Of a stretch of DNA of 64,000 bases, positions 22,033 through 34,978 are shown piece by piece; positions within the stretch are counted from its first letter, which is position 1, and each line of letters begins with the position of its first letter. Below the pieces are notes generated by a model, which saw only the letters and a list, made by a program, of their open reading frames with translations, did not search any database and had not been told where the DNA came from. Source of the DNA: Hyphodiscus hymeniophilus. Its lineage: Eukaryota > Ascomycota > Leotiomycetes > Helotiales > Hyphodiscaceae. The position numbers and the translations under genes were made by a program. The stretch spans positions 806,001 through 870,000 of the forward strand of contig VNKQ01000004.1 of the NCBI GenBank assembly GCA_016508695.1, in the 5' to 3' direction.

Positions 22033-23667
22033 TCACAAAATCCCAGAACCCGAAGGCCCTCCGTCCGTATCATCAGGCCGAGGAGTATCAGGGGGTCCTT
22101 TCCCAGACCCCTTTTCCTTATTCCACCATCGCATCTTCCATAAGCCGCCTAAAGCTCCTTGACTCGAAATACGTCTCCTCTTTGAACCTCGTGGGGATGG
22201 CCGTGCTGTGAAGCCGGGAAAACCAGTCGATCTCCTCCGTCTCCTCTTCTGAAAAGTACTGGATCGTAAGAGAGCCGTATTTTCATCCGGCTGTTCCTCG
22301 CCATCTTCCCCTTCAGTCACAGCTGGTGTGCCCAGCCCAATTGCAGCAATTGTACTTGTTCGTCTCAGGGGTCTCGGTGAGGTCTCCGCATCATCGTCCT
22401 GAAGTTCGCCCCATATCTCATCCGCTTCTGTCAAGCGCACTGTTTTCCTGATGTTTCGTGTAGCCCCTAACACCGTGTCCAGCTTCGTTGTGGGGGTCAT
22501 TGGCTCGCCATTCAGCAGTGCCTGGTTCTCGGCGCTGATGGCGGCTTCTTCGTCCGCTGTGTATGAATCGGAGTATTCCTCATTGTCCGTATCTTCCACA
22601 AAACCCAGACCGGGAGCCAGAGCACTTTGTGCAACAGCAGGTTGCGTTTGTTCGTCCGAGAGCCGCCAGGAGAGTGCCAGAACACCTGAGAGTAAGATCA
22701 CTGTACCAAGTGCTATGAGGCATGCATGTAGTGTTGAGAGAAGTCCGGTTTGTTTGAAGTAGATGAGCCCGTCGAGAATAGCTATTATATTGTATACACA
22801 GAAGACGAGAGGGTATAGAACGCTTGTGGATACGAGCTTGAGACCGCGATGGAGATAGTAGAGCTGCGTGAGGGCGAGAAAGACGAGACCTAGGAGAATG
22901 GCCCAAGATTGCCAGCGATTGAATTGGTTTATTCGATCCACGATTGTACGTACAAGTAGCTCGACAGCGGATTTGGCCACTAGGAGCGAGTGCGCGGAGA
23001 GTATGCCACTTATACATCCATAGGCCAGGCCACGAAGAAGACGAATTCGAGGACTGGAAGATAGATTTGGGATTCGAGAGAGGAAGCTTGTCATGATGAT
23101 TATGCCACCTACCAGTAGAGCTTGAAATATCATCCATATCACAAAAGGCCGCCTTCCCAACAACAAGAGTAGCTGGTCCAGATTATGCGCCGGTTCTGGT
23201 ATAGCCCCAAATATGGCAATCAGAATTGCACCGCTTGACACCAATAGAGTCCCTCCCAAAGACCAGCGTGTGAAAGGTTCCCCCAGGATCACGGTGGCGC
23301 ATATTGAATTGAAGACCAAGCCCGAGGCCTGCAATGTCGAGAGTACCGGTAAAGGAAGTGTCGTGATCTGAATCGTGCTTCCAACTAGGTTCGATATAAT
23401 GAACATGCCCATTCCAAGCTGCCATCGCCGCCGTCTATGCGGTGGCCGTCGTACATCGTGAGGGCCTTTCTCGTCCTCTAATATGTGGGATTTGCGTTGC
23501 AGTGTCAAGCCTAGGCTTTGCACGGATGTCGATATTAGGCCTACTAATATGCCAATCTGCATTCAGAGAGTTCGTCAGTAACGTGTGAGGTTGGGTGTAT
23601 GACTGGGAGACGGAGAGGTACGCACAGCTACGCTTCCTCCTGGCGACAAGTCGCCAAGATTTCCCAT
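22033..23667 (-). CDS. NIPA/DUF803-type magnesium transporter
   Basis: Exons on the minus strand are 23626-23667 (14 codons) and 22033-23556, with a 69-bp intron (GTGCGT...TGCAG), giving 521 aa. The N-terminal part (about 1-310) matches the NIPA/DUF803 fold: a first helix I-G-I-L-V-G-L-I-S-T-S-V-Q, a Q-x-K-S-H linker, then eight more helices including T-L-P-L-P-V-L-S-T-L-Q-A-S-G-L-V-F-N and I-L-G-E-P-F-T-R-W. Animal NIPA proteins carry Mg2+ and sit in plasma and endosomal membranes. The last 200 residues are a polar cytosolic tail with acidic and basic clusters, typical for fungal copies. Without the small first exon the protein would begin inside helix 1, so the intron is well supported. Confidence 0.85.
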
Positions 23668-24154
23668 AACGGCGCTGCGATGGTGTCGCAAGGACGCATT
23701 GGGCAAGGAATGGTGTAACGACCTTGGGATGTTGGGATGTGATTGTTTGTTCTAAGGAAAGTTGATGTGGTCTTGGTTTTGTGAGGATGAGAGGATTACT
23801 ATAGTACAGTCTGGTTTCGTCCGATGACCACCCTCTCGCTTCTGGCTTAACGACGTTCGAGACTACAGAAGGGAAGGCTTCACGATGGATGATTTACATA
23901 ACTTGGAGGGAGTTGGGAACACGAATGGGAGTGAACTCTGTGTGGAACAATTGAGCAGATCTATAGAAGACTTACACCGCATCTGCTATGGTTTCGAGGT
24001 CGTCAGGTGATGAATTTGGTCAAAGCTCTTATCGCGGGTCTAGCTTCCTCGACAGCTTCAGTCACCAAGTTGACCTCCTACCTCGAAGCTCCGAACTCCC
24101 TCATACCCCACCAGACCACCATCAAGAAGCTGTTGGACAGCCTAATTGCCCAGC
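23668..24154. promoter_or_regulatory. Divergent promoter, NIPA transporter / V-ATPase subunit E
   Basis: 487 bp between two divergently transcribed genes, so it must hold both promoters. I see no clear conserved box that I would assign to a factor. Confidence 0.4.
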
Positions 24155-24979
24155 ATGTCTCAAACTCACGCATTGTCTGACGACCAAGTAAATCCGCAGT
24201 CTCAATTGCACCCCTCCTTCCAGTGCGCAAGAATAGCAGCCAGCTAACCCTCTCTTTCACAGGTGTCGCTGGAGCTCAAGAAGATGACGGCCTTCATCAA
24301 ACAAGAAGCGATGGAGAAAGCCCGCGAGATTGAAATAAAGGCAGACGAGGAATTCGCCATCGAGAAATCCAAGCTCGTCCGCCAAGAAACATCCTCCATT
24401 GACAGCACCTACGAGAAGAAATTCAAGACCGCCCAAATGAGCCAGCAAATCACCCGCTCCACCGTCGCCAATAAGACCCGCCTCAAGGTCCTCTCTGCAC
24501 GACAGGAGCTACTCGATGGCATCTTTGAGGCTGCGCAGAAGAAGTTGGGCGATGCAACGAAGGATAATGGGAAGTATGAGGAGATTCTCAAGAACTTGGC
24601 GTTGGAGGGTTTCTACGCGCTCAATGAGAAGAAGGTCCAGGTCAGAGTCAGGAAGGCCGATGTGGGGGCTGCTGAAAAGGGATTAGAGCTGGCGTGTAAG
24701 GAGTACAAGGAGAAGACGAACAAGGAGATCGAGGCGTCTGTCGATGAGGAGAATCCGCTGCCTGAGGGAATGTGAGTCTCTTCTTGATCTGAGGATGATG
24801 GTAGGAATTGGTTACTGATATTTCACAGTGCTGGTGGTCTCTCGATTGTTGGTGGTGGAGGAAAGATTGATATCAATAATACCTTCGAGGAGCGATTGTC
24901 GTTACTGCAAGATACTGCCCTTCCTTCCGTACGAACTACGCTGTTCGGCAAGAATGAGAACAGAAAATTCTATGACTAG
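24155..24979 (+). CDS. VMA4: V-type proton ATPase subunit E
   Basis: Exons 24155-24187, 24263-24771 and 24829-24979 (introns 75 and 57 bp) give 230 aa, the normal length of subunit E. The protein forms the peripheral stalk of the V-ATPase with subunit G, on the cytosolic side of the vacuole and endosomes. Family features include the N-terminal helix with F-I-K-Q-E-A-x-E-K-A-x-E-I (about residues 20-33), A-D-E-E-F-x-I-E-K, the long amphipathic helix, and the C-terminal G-G-L-x-I-V-x-G-x-G-K-I-x-I-x-N-T-x-E-x-R-L followed by P-x-x-R-x-x-L-F-G. Exon 1 supplies eleven codons; the middle exon has its own ATG, but exon 1 gives the family-typical start. Confidence 0.94.
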
Positions 24980-25257
24980 GCGGGGAATCTATCGGGTTGA
25001 GCATTACAAGCAGAGATATTTTGGGAGCACGACGTTACAGTCATTCGAAGGAATGCGTGGAACTGATGGAACACCAAATTGCTACACGTTATACTGGGTG
25101 TCAGTAGAGCTTGTACGAAGTGTACGATACGAAACCATGAATAGCTTCTTCAGAAAGTTGCAATCCTGTTGATGCTCTTGAAGTATACATTATTCTACTA
25201 AAGTTTCGTGTGGTCAACCAAATCGAAGGCTAACCGCCTGCACATCTTCCAGTGACT

Positions 25258-27263
25258 TTAAGTCTTGAAGAATGATGACATGAACTTCTTCTCCCCATCG
25301 AGACTCTTCACAGCCTGCCCATACTTCTTCCGATCAAAGACTGTAAGCTTCGCCTTGGGCTTACTTCGTAGCGTATCCGAGATGCGCTGACTGACAAGCT
25401 CCAAACCCTCCTTCGCCTCAATCCTCGAGATGAAAGCAGCGCCCGGATTGCCGATGCTACTCATAATACCCTTGATGATACCGGAAAGCTCATCAATCGA
25501 CCTGTCGTACTGGTTTGCCGATTTCTCGTCTGTCAGATCGAGACCAATGGATCGTCCATCGTCTAGAGCAAAGTTAAGGAGTTGAATGAGTGCGGCCAGC
25601 TCTCGGTAATCTGTTTGAGCGTCCGTGTCGAAATCACGATCTTCAAGGCGGTCGGTGAATATTCCTAGATCCATCATAAGGTGGGAATGCGTGGCGGAGT
25701 AGGAGGGACTGTTGAAATAGAAGCTCATCGCTAGTCGTCTCTTTAGATCATGGGATCGTGAAGAGGTGGATGGTATGCACTGGACCATTTGAAGCCGTAG
25801 GATTGGCTGGCTTACAGAATCATATAACGTCGTACATATTATTTGACACTTTGGCTGTCAGCTGCGCCTGGACACACGAGAGCAGAAGGACTTACACTTG
25901 ACTCCCAGGAGTCGTCCGGTACGTATCTGCATAGCCTGTCGATGGTATCTTGCACCGCATCGAATATGTCCACATTCTCCATGACCATTCTATCGCAGCA
26001 CATCCGGAGGAGCAAAGTGACTGCATAGGTCCTTGCTTGAAGCGTTTTAGAGATCTGTCCCAGAAGTACGACCAAAGATCGAAGCCTCGACCAATCCCTG
26101 TTCGCATATGGCGTAGAGAGAGCTTGAACGGGACAAACCTTGTCTGTTATAGCAGTATTCGCAGAGGTCGCACCCACGCTCTCAAACAGGTCCCGAATTA
26201 CATTGGGGACTAGCAAACGACGAACTTGCTCAGAGGATTGCTTCACAACGTTGCAATATGATGCTCGCAGAGGCTCGCTAGTTTCTACGCACAGTTCATC
26301 AAGTATCCAGATGAATATCTCGTCCGGTAAAGCTTTCCCAAACGACACCATGTCTTCCGCGAAGCCAGAGACGAAGGTCTGATCCCGCATCTGAGCATCC
26401 TGTAAATCGCTCTTCCATTCCTTGGGTGACCTCGTCGGGAACGGCTTTCCTCGAGGCTTCGGAGGACTGCCCTGGGTATCAAAGAAATACCATCGCTGCT
26501 CCGAAAGTGTTGCTTCAGTCCTCATCACGGCACGTGCAACCTTACTGATGTCTGCATCTTCCTGGTCTGCCACCACATCCTGGAGTATGGTACTGTGCTT
26601 GAGTTTCTCACTGGCACTGTCTCCTCGAGGTGACATAAACTCTTGCTTCTCCGATGCCTCTTGCATTGCCTTCACTCGCTTAGAACTGGCTTCCGTTTTC
26701 CTGTCCATCTCGGCATAACTGGCAAGTGATTTCAGGTCGAACTTTTTCTTGTTGAGTATCGGCATTGGAGATATGTGAAATGCCACATTCTTGGTTCGTG
26801 ACGCATTTGGAGTAGATGGGGAAGTTCCATTAGGGTGATGTGCGCGGTTTGTCTTCAAGATCGTGGCGAGATCCTCCAGAGAGATATCGGAGTCCTCATC
26901 CTCATCATCTGAGCTCTTGATTACACGGCCAGCTGCACTACTGGACACCACCACTGGCTTTAGTGGTGATATGGGGACCTCATTGTGGTCGACAGGGCTA
27001 GATGGAGGCGGCGATAAGCTTGAGGTATAGCTTTGCTGGGACAAAGCTGTTAAAGGTCTGGTTACAGCAGCATTCGAAGTTGTTGTCCTACTATAATTCT
27101 CTTCCGAGCTTCTGAAAGCAGGATGTGGGAAGTTTGTAGGAGCCTTGAAAGCCGCCTTTGGTTGCTGATTTGATGGTGGTACGTATGATGAAGAGGACGA
27201 GGCTGGCTGAGCAGGCTTGAAGAAAGACGTCAAGCTGGCTTGACTTTTCTGTGACTGCGACAT
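25258..27263 (-). CDS. Unrecognised nuclear protein with N-terminal PIP box
   Basis: The minus-strand exons 25896-27263 and 25258-25779 are joined by a 116-bp GT-AG intron to give 629 aa. Residues 8-15 read Q-A-S-L-T-S-F-F, a canonical PCNA-interacting PIP box (Q-x-x-[LIM]-x-x-F-F), followed by Lys-Pro and a long Ser/Pro-rich disordered segment with an acidic D-D-E-D-E-D patch near 125. The region from about 260 on is helical and HEAT-like in feel, with conserved-looking W-Y-F-F-D and F-P-x-R-S-P-K-E-W. An N-terminal PIP box is common in replication and repair proteins (DNA ligase I, Msh6), so recruitment to replication forks is a reasonable inference. I do not recognise the family; a fungal Smc5/6 cofactor of Nse5/6 type is only a guess. 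Confidence 0.75.
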
Positions 27264-29179
27264 CTTCTTACCATGCCAGAATGAGCCCAGATAGGTTGTG
27301 CAGTAATCCGGGTCTCAAGACATAACTCGGAGCCGGATGTAGATTGCGAGATTGTCTTCGGCAAACGCGATTCGCGTTTCCCACGTGACTGAGCAGGAGC
27401 GAATTCTAGCAGAATGTTGACACATCCTCCAGGCTGGGAAAAGGAGAGGGGATGCGAGTTTCAAAATAATTGGATGCGCATTATCCGGCGAGGCGTCACT
27501 GCCTGAAACTGTACTTAAAACAGTCAAAACAGTCAAACTGTTTGGAAGGTCGAACCGAAGACGGAAGTGTCGTTGATCATTGATGTTGATTAAAGTTGCT
27601 GCCAATGAGGTTTTGAGATTGGTATCTGCAACTAACGCTTTTACCCGCGTCTTGACTCTTTTGCTCCCTCTTCTACCTCGTATCCATCGTATGCACCTTA
27701 TTTAATCAAAAGAAAACTCCAACTTGTTCCGGCATCCGGACTTAACATCAAATGAGCGCCAATGCATGCCCCACGTCCCAAGGCTCAGGAGGAATCTTCC
27801 AGGGACCACCACATTTGTCATGACTCAAGAGGGAATGAATGGATGGAAAAATATGATATGCACTGGGTTATGCGGAAGCTCCCTGGACCCTGATATATCC
27901 GACTCAAGAATTTGGACCGAGTACAGTAAGATACGTGGCTTCTAGAAGACGATATCACATAAATCTGCTCCGGAAGAGTTGTCTTTATTCGGCCGAGACC
28001 CTTGCTGCCAATATGAGGATTTGAGTTGTGTCCTAAAGACAACAAATGGTCTCACCTGCTATCAAACGACTGTCCATTGGGATTGTGCCAGCTGAGCAAC
28101 GTGGAGTGTATATCTATGTGTATATGTATCGAGTACCGAGCTGTCGAGTATCACAGATGTCTGTCGTCAGCCATGCTGAACATGAATTCCATATGAATCA
28201 ATCAATGGTCTTTATACCCCGGCTAGCCACTGACAAAGCTGTGCCTTCTATCCTCTGTCGTGCCTGGCGCCAGTAGTAGGCAAGAAGTAGGTAAGAATAT
28301 TACTGCGAGCTGTAGAACTGTAACCACACTGCGCCCCTGATGGTCTTTTTTTACCTCCGCGAGGAAGCCGCATCGCCTCGTCTCGTCTCGCTTCGCCCAC
28401 CAGCCTCCAGCATTGCACCAAGAAAGGAGTGGTAAGCAGCATCCATAGTCCCATACGAGCGTGAAGATTGTTGGACTAAGGAACTCCCGCCTTGTCGGAA
28501 ACTCAGCACCGCCATTCATTCATTCATCCATCCATTCATTGCTCCTTGCTTGAAATCCGTGCTAATTGCCAACTGCCAACTTCAAACTCATTGTTGCCAT
28601 TTGCCAATTGGACATCGCAAACCATTCTTGCCATTTCGTTCTCCAATATCCATTGATTCCAAAGTGTTTTGGCATCTCGCTCACGCACCGAACCACCCGT
28701 TGGACAGAAAACCTTACTTCCGCGCCAAGACTTTTAGTCTTAGTAATCCCCTACGTGAAAGTCCATCAGATTCCGTCCACCACGCTGTCGTCTCTTCAAT
28801 CCACTTCGACAAGACATTGAACGACGGATCGAACCTTCGCGGCGCGACGAATTGCTCCTCCATCGGCTTCCACCACGCGCTTCCATCTCCGAGCTCCAAA
28901 AAGAGCCCGGACTTAACTTATCCCCTCCCCTCGCGACTTGGCCCCTTCGTCGCCCGGACGTTCCGCGAAGCGAAATAAGCTTTCGAATCATCACCGCAAA
29001 GTCTCGAAAACAAAGCATCACCAGGCGCCTTGGAACTTTATATATGCCACAGAGCACGATACAATCCCAAGAGCTGAGTCGAAGCCGATAACTGATTGCA
29101 CTGGAGGACGACCTGACTCTCGCCGGGGTTTTACCCCTTCCCGATTCCTCCTTACTCCGAATCCCGTCAAGTTGACACG
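27264..29179. other. Divergent intergenic region (PIP-box gene / flippase)
   Basis: 1.9 kb. A CACGTG core lies at 27382-27387 close to the PIP-box gene start. A CATT/CATC tandem run occurs at about 28513-28539. The last 600 bp have several short ORFs and may be a long 5' leader of the flippase mRNA. No gene is supported. Confidence 0.45.
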
Positions 29180-32100
29180 ATGGTCCTCGCACTTTCTCCC
29201 TACGAAGAGAACGATGGGGCGCCGATACCAGGGCAAGAGCATGAGCAAGCTCCAGAGTCAGAGTCAGAACCAATCAAGACCAAAAGATTACGATGGGCGA
29301 CTCAATACAAGAAAGGGAAGAGCGGCAACAAAAAGCGACTGTCGATAATTGACCGACTACATCATCGGGGCTCTCAGGCTAGTGAGAAGAAGAGAGATTC
29401 TGGTGGTGGGGAGTCGTTACGGACCGACTTGGGTGGTATTCAAGAAGAACCCGTTCCGGACCGCCAGGAAGAACCGAACGTGGACAGAGACAATCAAGGT
29501 CCCAGAACGGTCCATTTCAACATCCCTCTAGGTCCAGAGGCCGTTGATGAGAACAACTTTCCCATCCAGCACTACCGCAGAAACAAGATCAGGACTGCAA
29601 AGTACACCCCGCTCAGTTTCATACCTAAGAACCTGTGGTATCAATTTCACAATATTGCCAACGTTTACTTTCTGTTCTTGATCATCCTTACGGTAAGCTT
29701 TACATGAGTGCTTCCTACGTGCTTTACTGATTGGGCGGCAGATTTTCAGTATTTTCGGTGCATCTAATCCAGGACTCAACGCTGTTCCCTTGATAGTGAT
29801 CGTTGTCATAACCGCGATCAAGGACGCCATTGAAGATTATAGGAGGACAATTCTTGACAACGAACTGAACAACTCACCGGTCCACCGACTTGTTGATTAC
29901 AATAATGTTAACGTTAGCACGGATGATATTTCTATGTGGAGGAGGATCAAGAAAGCAACGACTCGATCTCTCGTCAATACTTACAAGACTATCAGCCGAA
30001 AGAAGGAAATTCCAGGGCAGACCTACGCGGAGCGGGCAATGGACGAACCACGAGAATCATATGATAGCTCTGCCAACAGGAGACAGTCTGCTTTCTCTGC
30101 GCACACTCAGCGAACATCATTCGCTTCTGCGCGCGAAGATATCCAGATGACCCCGGTTCCCTCCCCGCTGCCACGTGAAGATGGTCTCACAATACCCGAG
30201 CCAGACCGACCAAAGACAGCTATGTCCTACGAAGCCCAAGGCTACGCTCCACCTACAAAAAATTTCGGAAGTCTCATCAATCCATACAGGGAAGTAGGGA
30301 ATGCTCGATTTCACCAAGACTATTGGAAGAATGTTCAAGTCGGCGACTACGTGCGCATATACAACGACGACCAAATCCCTGCAGATGTGGTCATTCTATC
30401 TACTTCGGATCCCGATGGAGCTTGCTACGTCGAGACCAAGAACTTGGATGGGGAAACAAATTTAAAGGTCCGACACGCTCTTCGAAGTGGCAGAAAAATC
30501 AAGCATGCCCGCGATTGCGACAGGGCAGAATTTGTCATTGAGAGCGAACCCCCGCAGCCAAATCTTTACCAATACAGTGCTGTTGCGCGCTGGAAGCAGC
30601 GTAGTTCAAAGGTTTCAGACGCAGGAGAGCAAATGGCGGAACCTATTTCGATCAACAACCTCCTGCTTCGTGGGTGCAATCTGAGGAATACGGATTGGAT
30701 TCTAGGAGTGGTGGTTTTCACTGGTTTCGACACGAAGATCATGATGAACTCTGGAATTACGCCAAGCAAACGATCCCGAATTGCACGACAACTCAACTGG
30801 AACGTCATTTACAACTTCATTGTTCTGTTCTTGATTTGTTTAGTTTCTGGCATCGTCGAGGGTGTTTCTTTCGGCAAGGGACACAACACGATCGACGTAT
30901 TCGAATTTGGCTCAATCGGTGGAAGCCCTGCTGTAGATGGTTTTATCACATTCTGGGCTGCGCTTATCCTCTTCCAAAACATGGTGCCAATTTCGCTTTA
31001 CATTTCACTCGAAATCATCAAAACTCTGCAGGCATTCTTCATTTACAGCGACACTGAGATGTATTACGAGAAACTCGACTATCCTTGCACTCCCAAATCA
31101 TGGAACATTTCGGATGACCTTGGCCAAATCGAATACATTTTCTCCGACAAAACAGGAACTTTGACTCAAAATGTAATGGAGTTCAAGAAGGCCACCATTA
31201 ACGGTGTCCCTTACGGAGAAGCATACACTGAAGCTCAAGCTGGAATGCAGAAACGTCAAGGCATCGATGTGGAGAAAGAAGGTGCAAGGGCGCGGGAGCA
31301 GATCGCCCAAGCGCGTGGAAGAATGCTGAACGAAATTCGCAAACTTCATGATAACCCATATCTACACGACGGCGGACTCACCTTTGTTGCTCCGGATTTC
31401 ATTACTGATCTTGCTGGAGAATCGACGAAGGCCCAGCAACAAGCATGCGAACAATTCATGCTGGCTCTCGCGCTCTGCCATACCGTCATTGCAGAAACTA
31501 CTCCCGGCGATCCTCCCAAGATCGAGTTCAAGGCACAATCCCCTGACGAGGCAGCATTGGTAGCCACGGCTCGAGATGTAGGCTACACGGTTTTGGGCAA
31601 CTCGGCAGATGGGATCCGGCTTAACGTACAAGGAGAAGAACGAGCTTATAAGGTTTTGAATACCCTCGAGTTCAACTCTACCCGAAAGCGAATGAGCGCC
31701 ATTATTCGAATGCCTAACAATAAGATCATGCTCTTTTGTAAGGGTGCCGACAGTATAATTTACTCGCGCCTCAAGCGTGGAGAACAATCTGAATTACGCA
31801 GAACCACTGCTGAGCACTTGGAGATGTTTGCCAGAGAAGGATTAAGAACACTCTGTATAGCTCAGAAAGTCCTCGGAGAAGAAGAGTACCAGGAATGGAA
31901 CGTACAGCACGAGCTTGCGGCATCGGCCATTCAGGACCGAGAGGACAAACTTGAAGCTGTATCGGATGCGATAGAGCGAGACTTGACCTTGTTGGGAGGC
32001 ACGGCTATTGAAGATCGCCTTCAAGAAGGTGTACCTGACACGATTGCTCTCCTTGCCGAGGCTGGTATCAAGCTTTGGGTTCTAACTGGGGACAAAGTTG

Positions 32101-33913
32101 AGACTGCGATCAACATTGGATTTTCCTGCAATTTGCTTAACAACGACATGGAACTCATTCTTTTCAAGATCGAAGATGACCGAATCGAATCTGCTGAGGC
32201 GGAGCTTGACAAGCACCTTGCTATATTCAACATGACTGGGTCTGATGAGGAACTCAAAGCCGCAAGGAAGAGTCACGAAGCTCCTGCTCCCACCCATGCC
32301 ATTGTCATCGATGGAGACTCGCTCAAGCTTGTGCTAGACGATCAACTCCGCCAAAAATTCCTCCTTCTCTGCAAACAGTGCAAGTCAGTCGTCTGCTGTC
32401 GTGTTAGCCCAGCCCAAAAAGCAGCTGTTGTTGCCATGGTCAAAGGTGGCCTCGACGTCATGACATTATCAATCGGCGATGGCGCCAACGATGTTGCTAT
32501 GATTCAAGAAGCTGATATCGGTGTTGGCATTGCTGGAGAAGAAGGACGACAAGCTGTCATGTCGTCTGACTACGCTATTGGCCAATTCCGCTTCCTACAG
32601 AGACTTGTACTCGTCCACGGACGCTGGTCATACCGCCGATTAGGAGAGACCATTGCCAACTTCTTTTACAAGAACGTCATCTGGACTTTCACTATCTTTT
32701 GGTATCAAATCTATTGTGACTTCGACATGACCTACCTATACGACTATACCTACATTTTGTTGTTCAACCTTGCCTTCACTTCCCTCCCTGTCATCTTTAT
32801 GGGTGTCTTGGACCAAGATGTTAGCGACAAGGTGTCATTGGCTGTCCCTCAGTTGTACAGACGTGGTATTGAACGTAAGGAATGGACACAGCCCAAATTT
32901 TGGTAAGTTAGAGTAGTAGATGCTGCGTTTTCTGTGACTGACAATTCATAGGCTGTACATGCTCGATGGTCTCTACCAATCGGTTATATGTTTCTACATG
33001 GCCTACCTTCTGTTCAGCCCTAACAACTTTGTAACTGGCAATGGCTTGAACATCGACGATCGAGAACGATTCGGCGCTTACATCGCACCAGCAGCTGTGA
33101 TTTCAATCAATCTCTATATCCTGCTCAATACTTACAGGTGGGATTGGCTCATGTGTCTCTTGGTGGCAATCAGTATTCTCCTCGTCTGGTTCTGGACCGG
33201 CATCTACTCCTCGTTCACTTCGTCGGATTACTTCTACAAAACTGCAGCTCAGGTATTTGGTGAAGCAACATTCTGGGCCGTGACGCTCTTGTCCGTCATT
33301 GCCTCCCTGTTGCCGCGGTTCTGCATCAAGACCATCCAGAAAGTCTACTTCCCTTATGACATCGACATTGTTCGCGAGCAAGTTCGCCAAGGGAAATACG
33401 ACTACCTCAGTGTTGCAGATGGATCTGATGCAATGTCGAAAGGCTCCTCCACCACTGATTCCGACATTGTCAAGCCGAGTAAGCACACCCACTATCCGAG
33501 TGTTGATGAAGACCAACGGCCAATTTACCCCCCTTCAGTCGCCCCAACCGCCACGACCCACAATCCGCGAAGCCAAAACGGTTCTGACGGCACGGATTTC
33601 ACACGGCATCGATCATCTCTTGATCAATACCCACCAGCTGTGCGACAGTCGGTAGACCGAGCACGTCCGTCATTTGGTAAGCATCTTTTCACGCTACATT
33701 CCCGTCTACGGGATGAGAGCCAATATCCGGAGCTCTTCTATCCTAATGCCCGTACTAACATATTTAAAAACAGATCGGTTAAGATCATCAATGGACAGAA
33801 CACGAGCCTCGTTTGAGCAAAGCAACGATTTCACCTCAGCGGCGCTGTTGACGAGACTAGAGTCCAGTCATTCGGTTGGGCCTGTACGAAGCAGGAGGGA
33901 AGACGTCCAATGA
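29180..33913 (+). CDS. P4-type phospholipid-translocating ATPase (Dnf-type flippase)
   Basis: Exons 29180-29692, 29742-32902, 32952-33676 and 33774-33913 (introns 49, 49 and 97 bp) give 1512 aa. It flips phospholipids to the cytosolic leaflet at the plasma membrane or endosome, with a Cdc50-type partner. Motifs are in order: P4 transmembrane start N-L-W-Y-Q-F-H-N-I-A-N-V-Y-F, L-D-G-E-T-N-L-K in the actuator domain, P-I-S-L-Y-I-S-L-E in helix 4, the phosphorylated Asp of D-K-T-G-T-L-T-Q (codon at 31146-31148), K-G-A-D-S in the nucleotide domain, and G-D-G-A-N-D-V-A-M-I. The long acidic/basic N-terminal tail and the C-terminal tail are typical of Dnf1/Dnf2 rather than Drs2. The last intron is required: without it the frame ends early with an unrelated tail. 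Confidence 0.95.
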
Positions 33914-34978
33914 TCTGTGAAGCAGAGTGAAACTCTCCATCTCGCCGGGGAGTAGAGATGGGCGCCTGTACATTACACTTTTTCTTTTGTTTACAAAGTG
34001 AGGAGAGAAGATTTCGAAGCATGATGATTTGCATGAGCGATCTATGACCTGGTATTCTTCTGCATTTGGGTCTTCTGCAACGGGCGTTTGGTGGTTTACT
34101 ACGGACTTGAAAGGTCGAGCTTCTGTTCGGCTGTGAATTCGAGTTTTCGAAAGTGCATTTTGGCCTTGTGAATACGTCGGAAGACGACACTCCTAGATAT
34201 CTCCTTGCGTCTCGTGCTCGGGGGTGTTAAGAAAAAGGCTGTTGATGGGACGATCCTTTCTGTATATAGGATTGTAAGAGCAAATAATTGAACAGAGCTC
34301 CCGATACATCCTCAAGACCAAATCGTGATGATCCAACCTTAGAAGGTCGAATAGGACTTGTTTGATGCTCGTATGAACCTTTCATGGCTATTAGCGTTAA
34401 CAGATCAGGATCTCAGCGGCGTGCTTCAAGAATCAAGTAAGCTCCCCACGCAACTTTCTGCAACATACAAAAGCAATGCAGGACCATTATCAAAAGCCAT
34501 GGATGATTGGACTCTTAAGGTAGAATTAACTTTTAAACAAGATCAATTGATTTCACTCAAAGCCGCGTCTTGCAAGTCAGTTGCGAATTGGGTAGGTCTT
34601 GTCAGACGAGGCTGATAATTAAGGTAGAGTGCCGCCTCGGCGTTCTCCACTTTCATTCTCGAGCGCGTCACCCGAGACAAAGGTCATTCAATTTTCAACG
34701 ATTCAATGCTCCAGTCCTTCAAACAACAAACTCTACAAACCTGACACTAACAATTTTTCCCAAGACATATAATCCCCCAGCGCACAAATACAATCGTATA
34801 AACTTGCAGGACTCACGAAGATCTAATCTCAACCTTCAAGCGAACCTCACTTCGTTCAACCTTGCCAACCTCGATCTGCCTGCGCTCGTGAAGTGCACCT
34901 ACCTATAACATTTTACAATTGGCAACGCACCAAAGCTGCTACTAGATGATGCTGTTATAGTGATCATCATCCTTCGCC
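33914..34978. other. Intergenic region before the SEN1 gene
   Basis: 1.1 kb, 3' flank of the flippase gene and promoter of the helicase gene. Pyrimidine/CAA-rich sequence at 34700-34900 looks like a 5' leader. No gene is seen. Confidence 0.4.
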
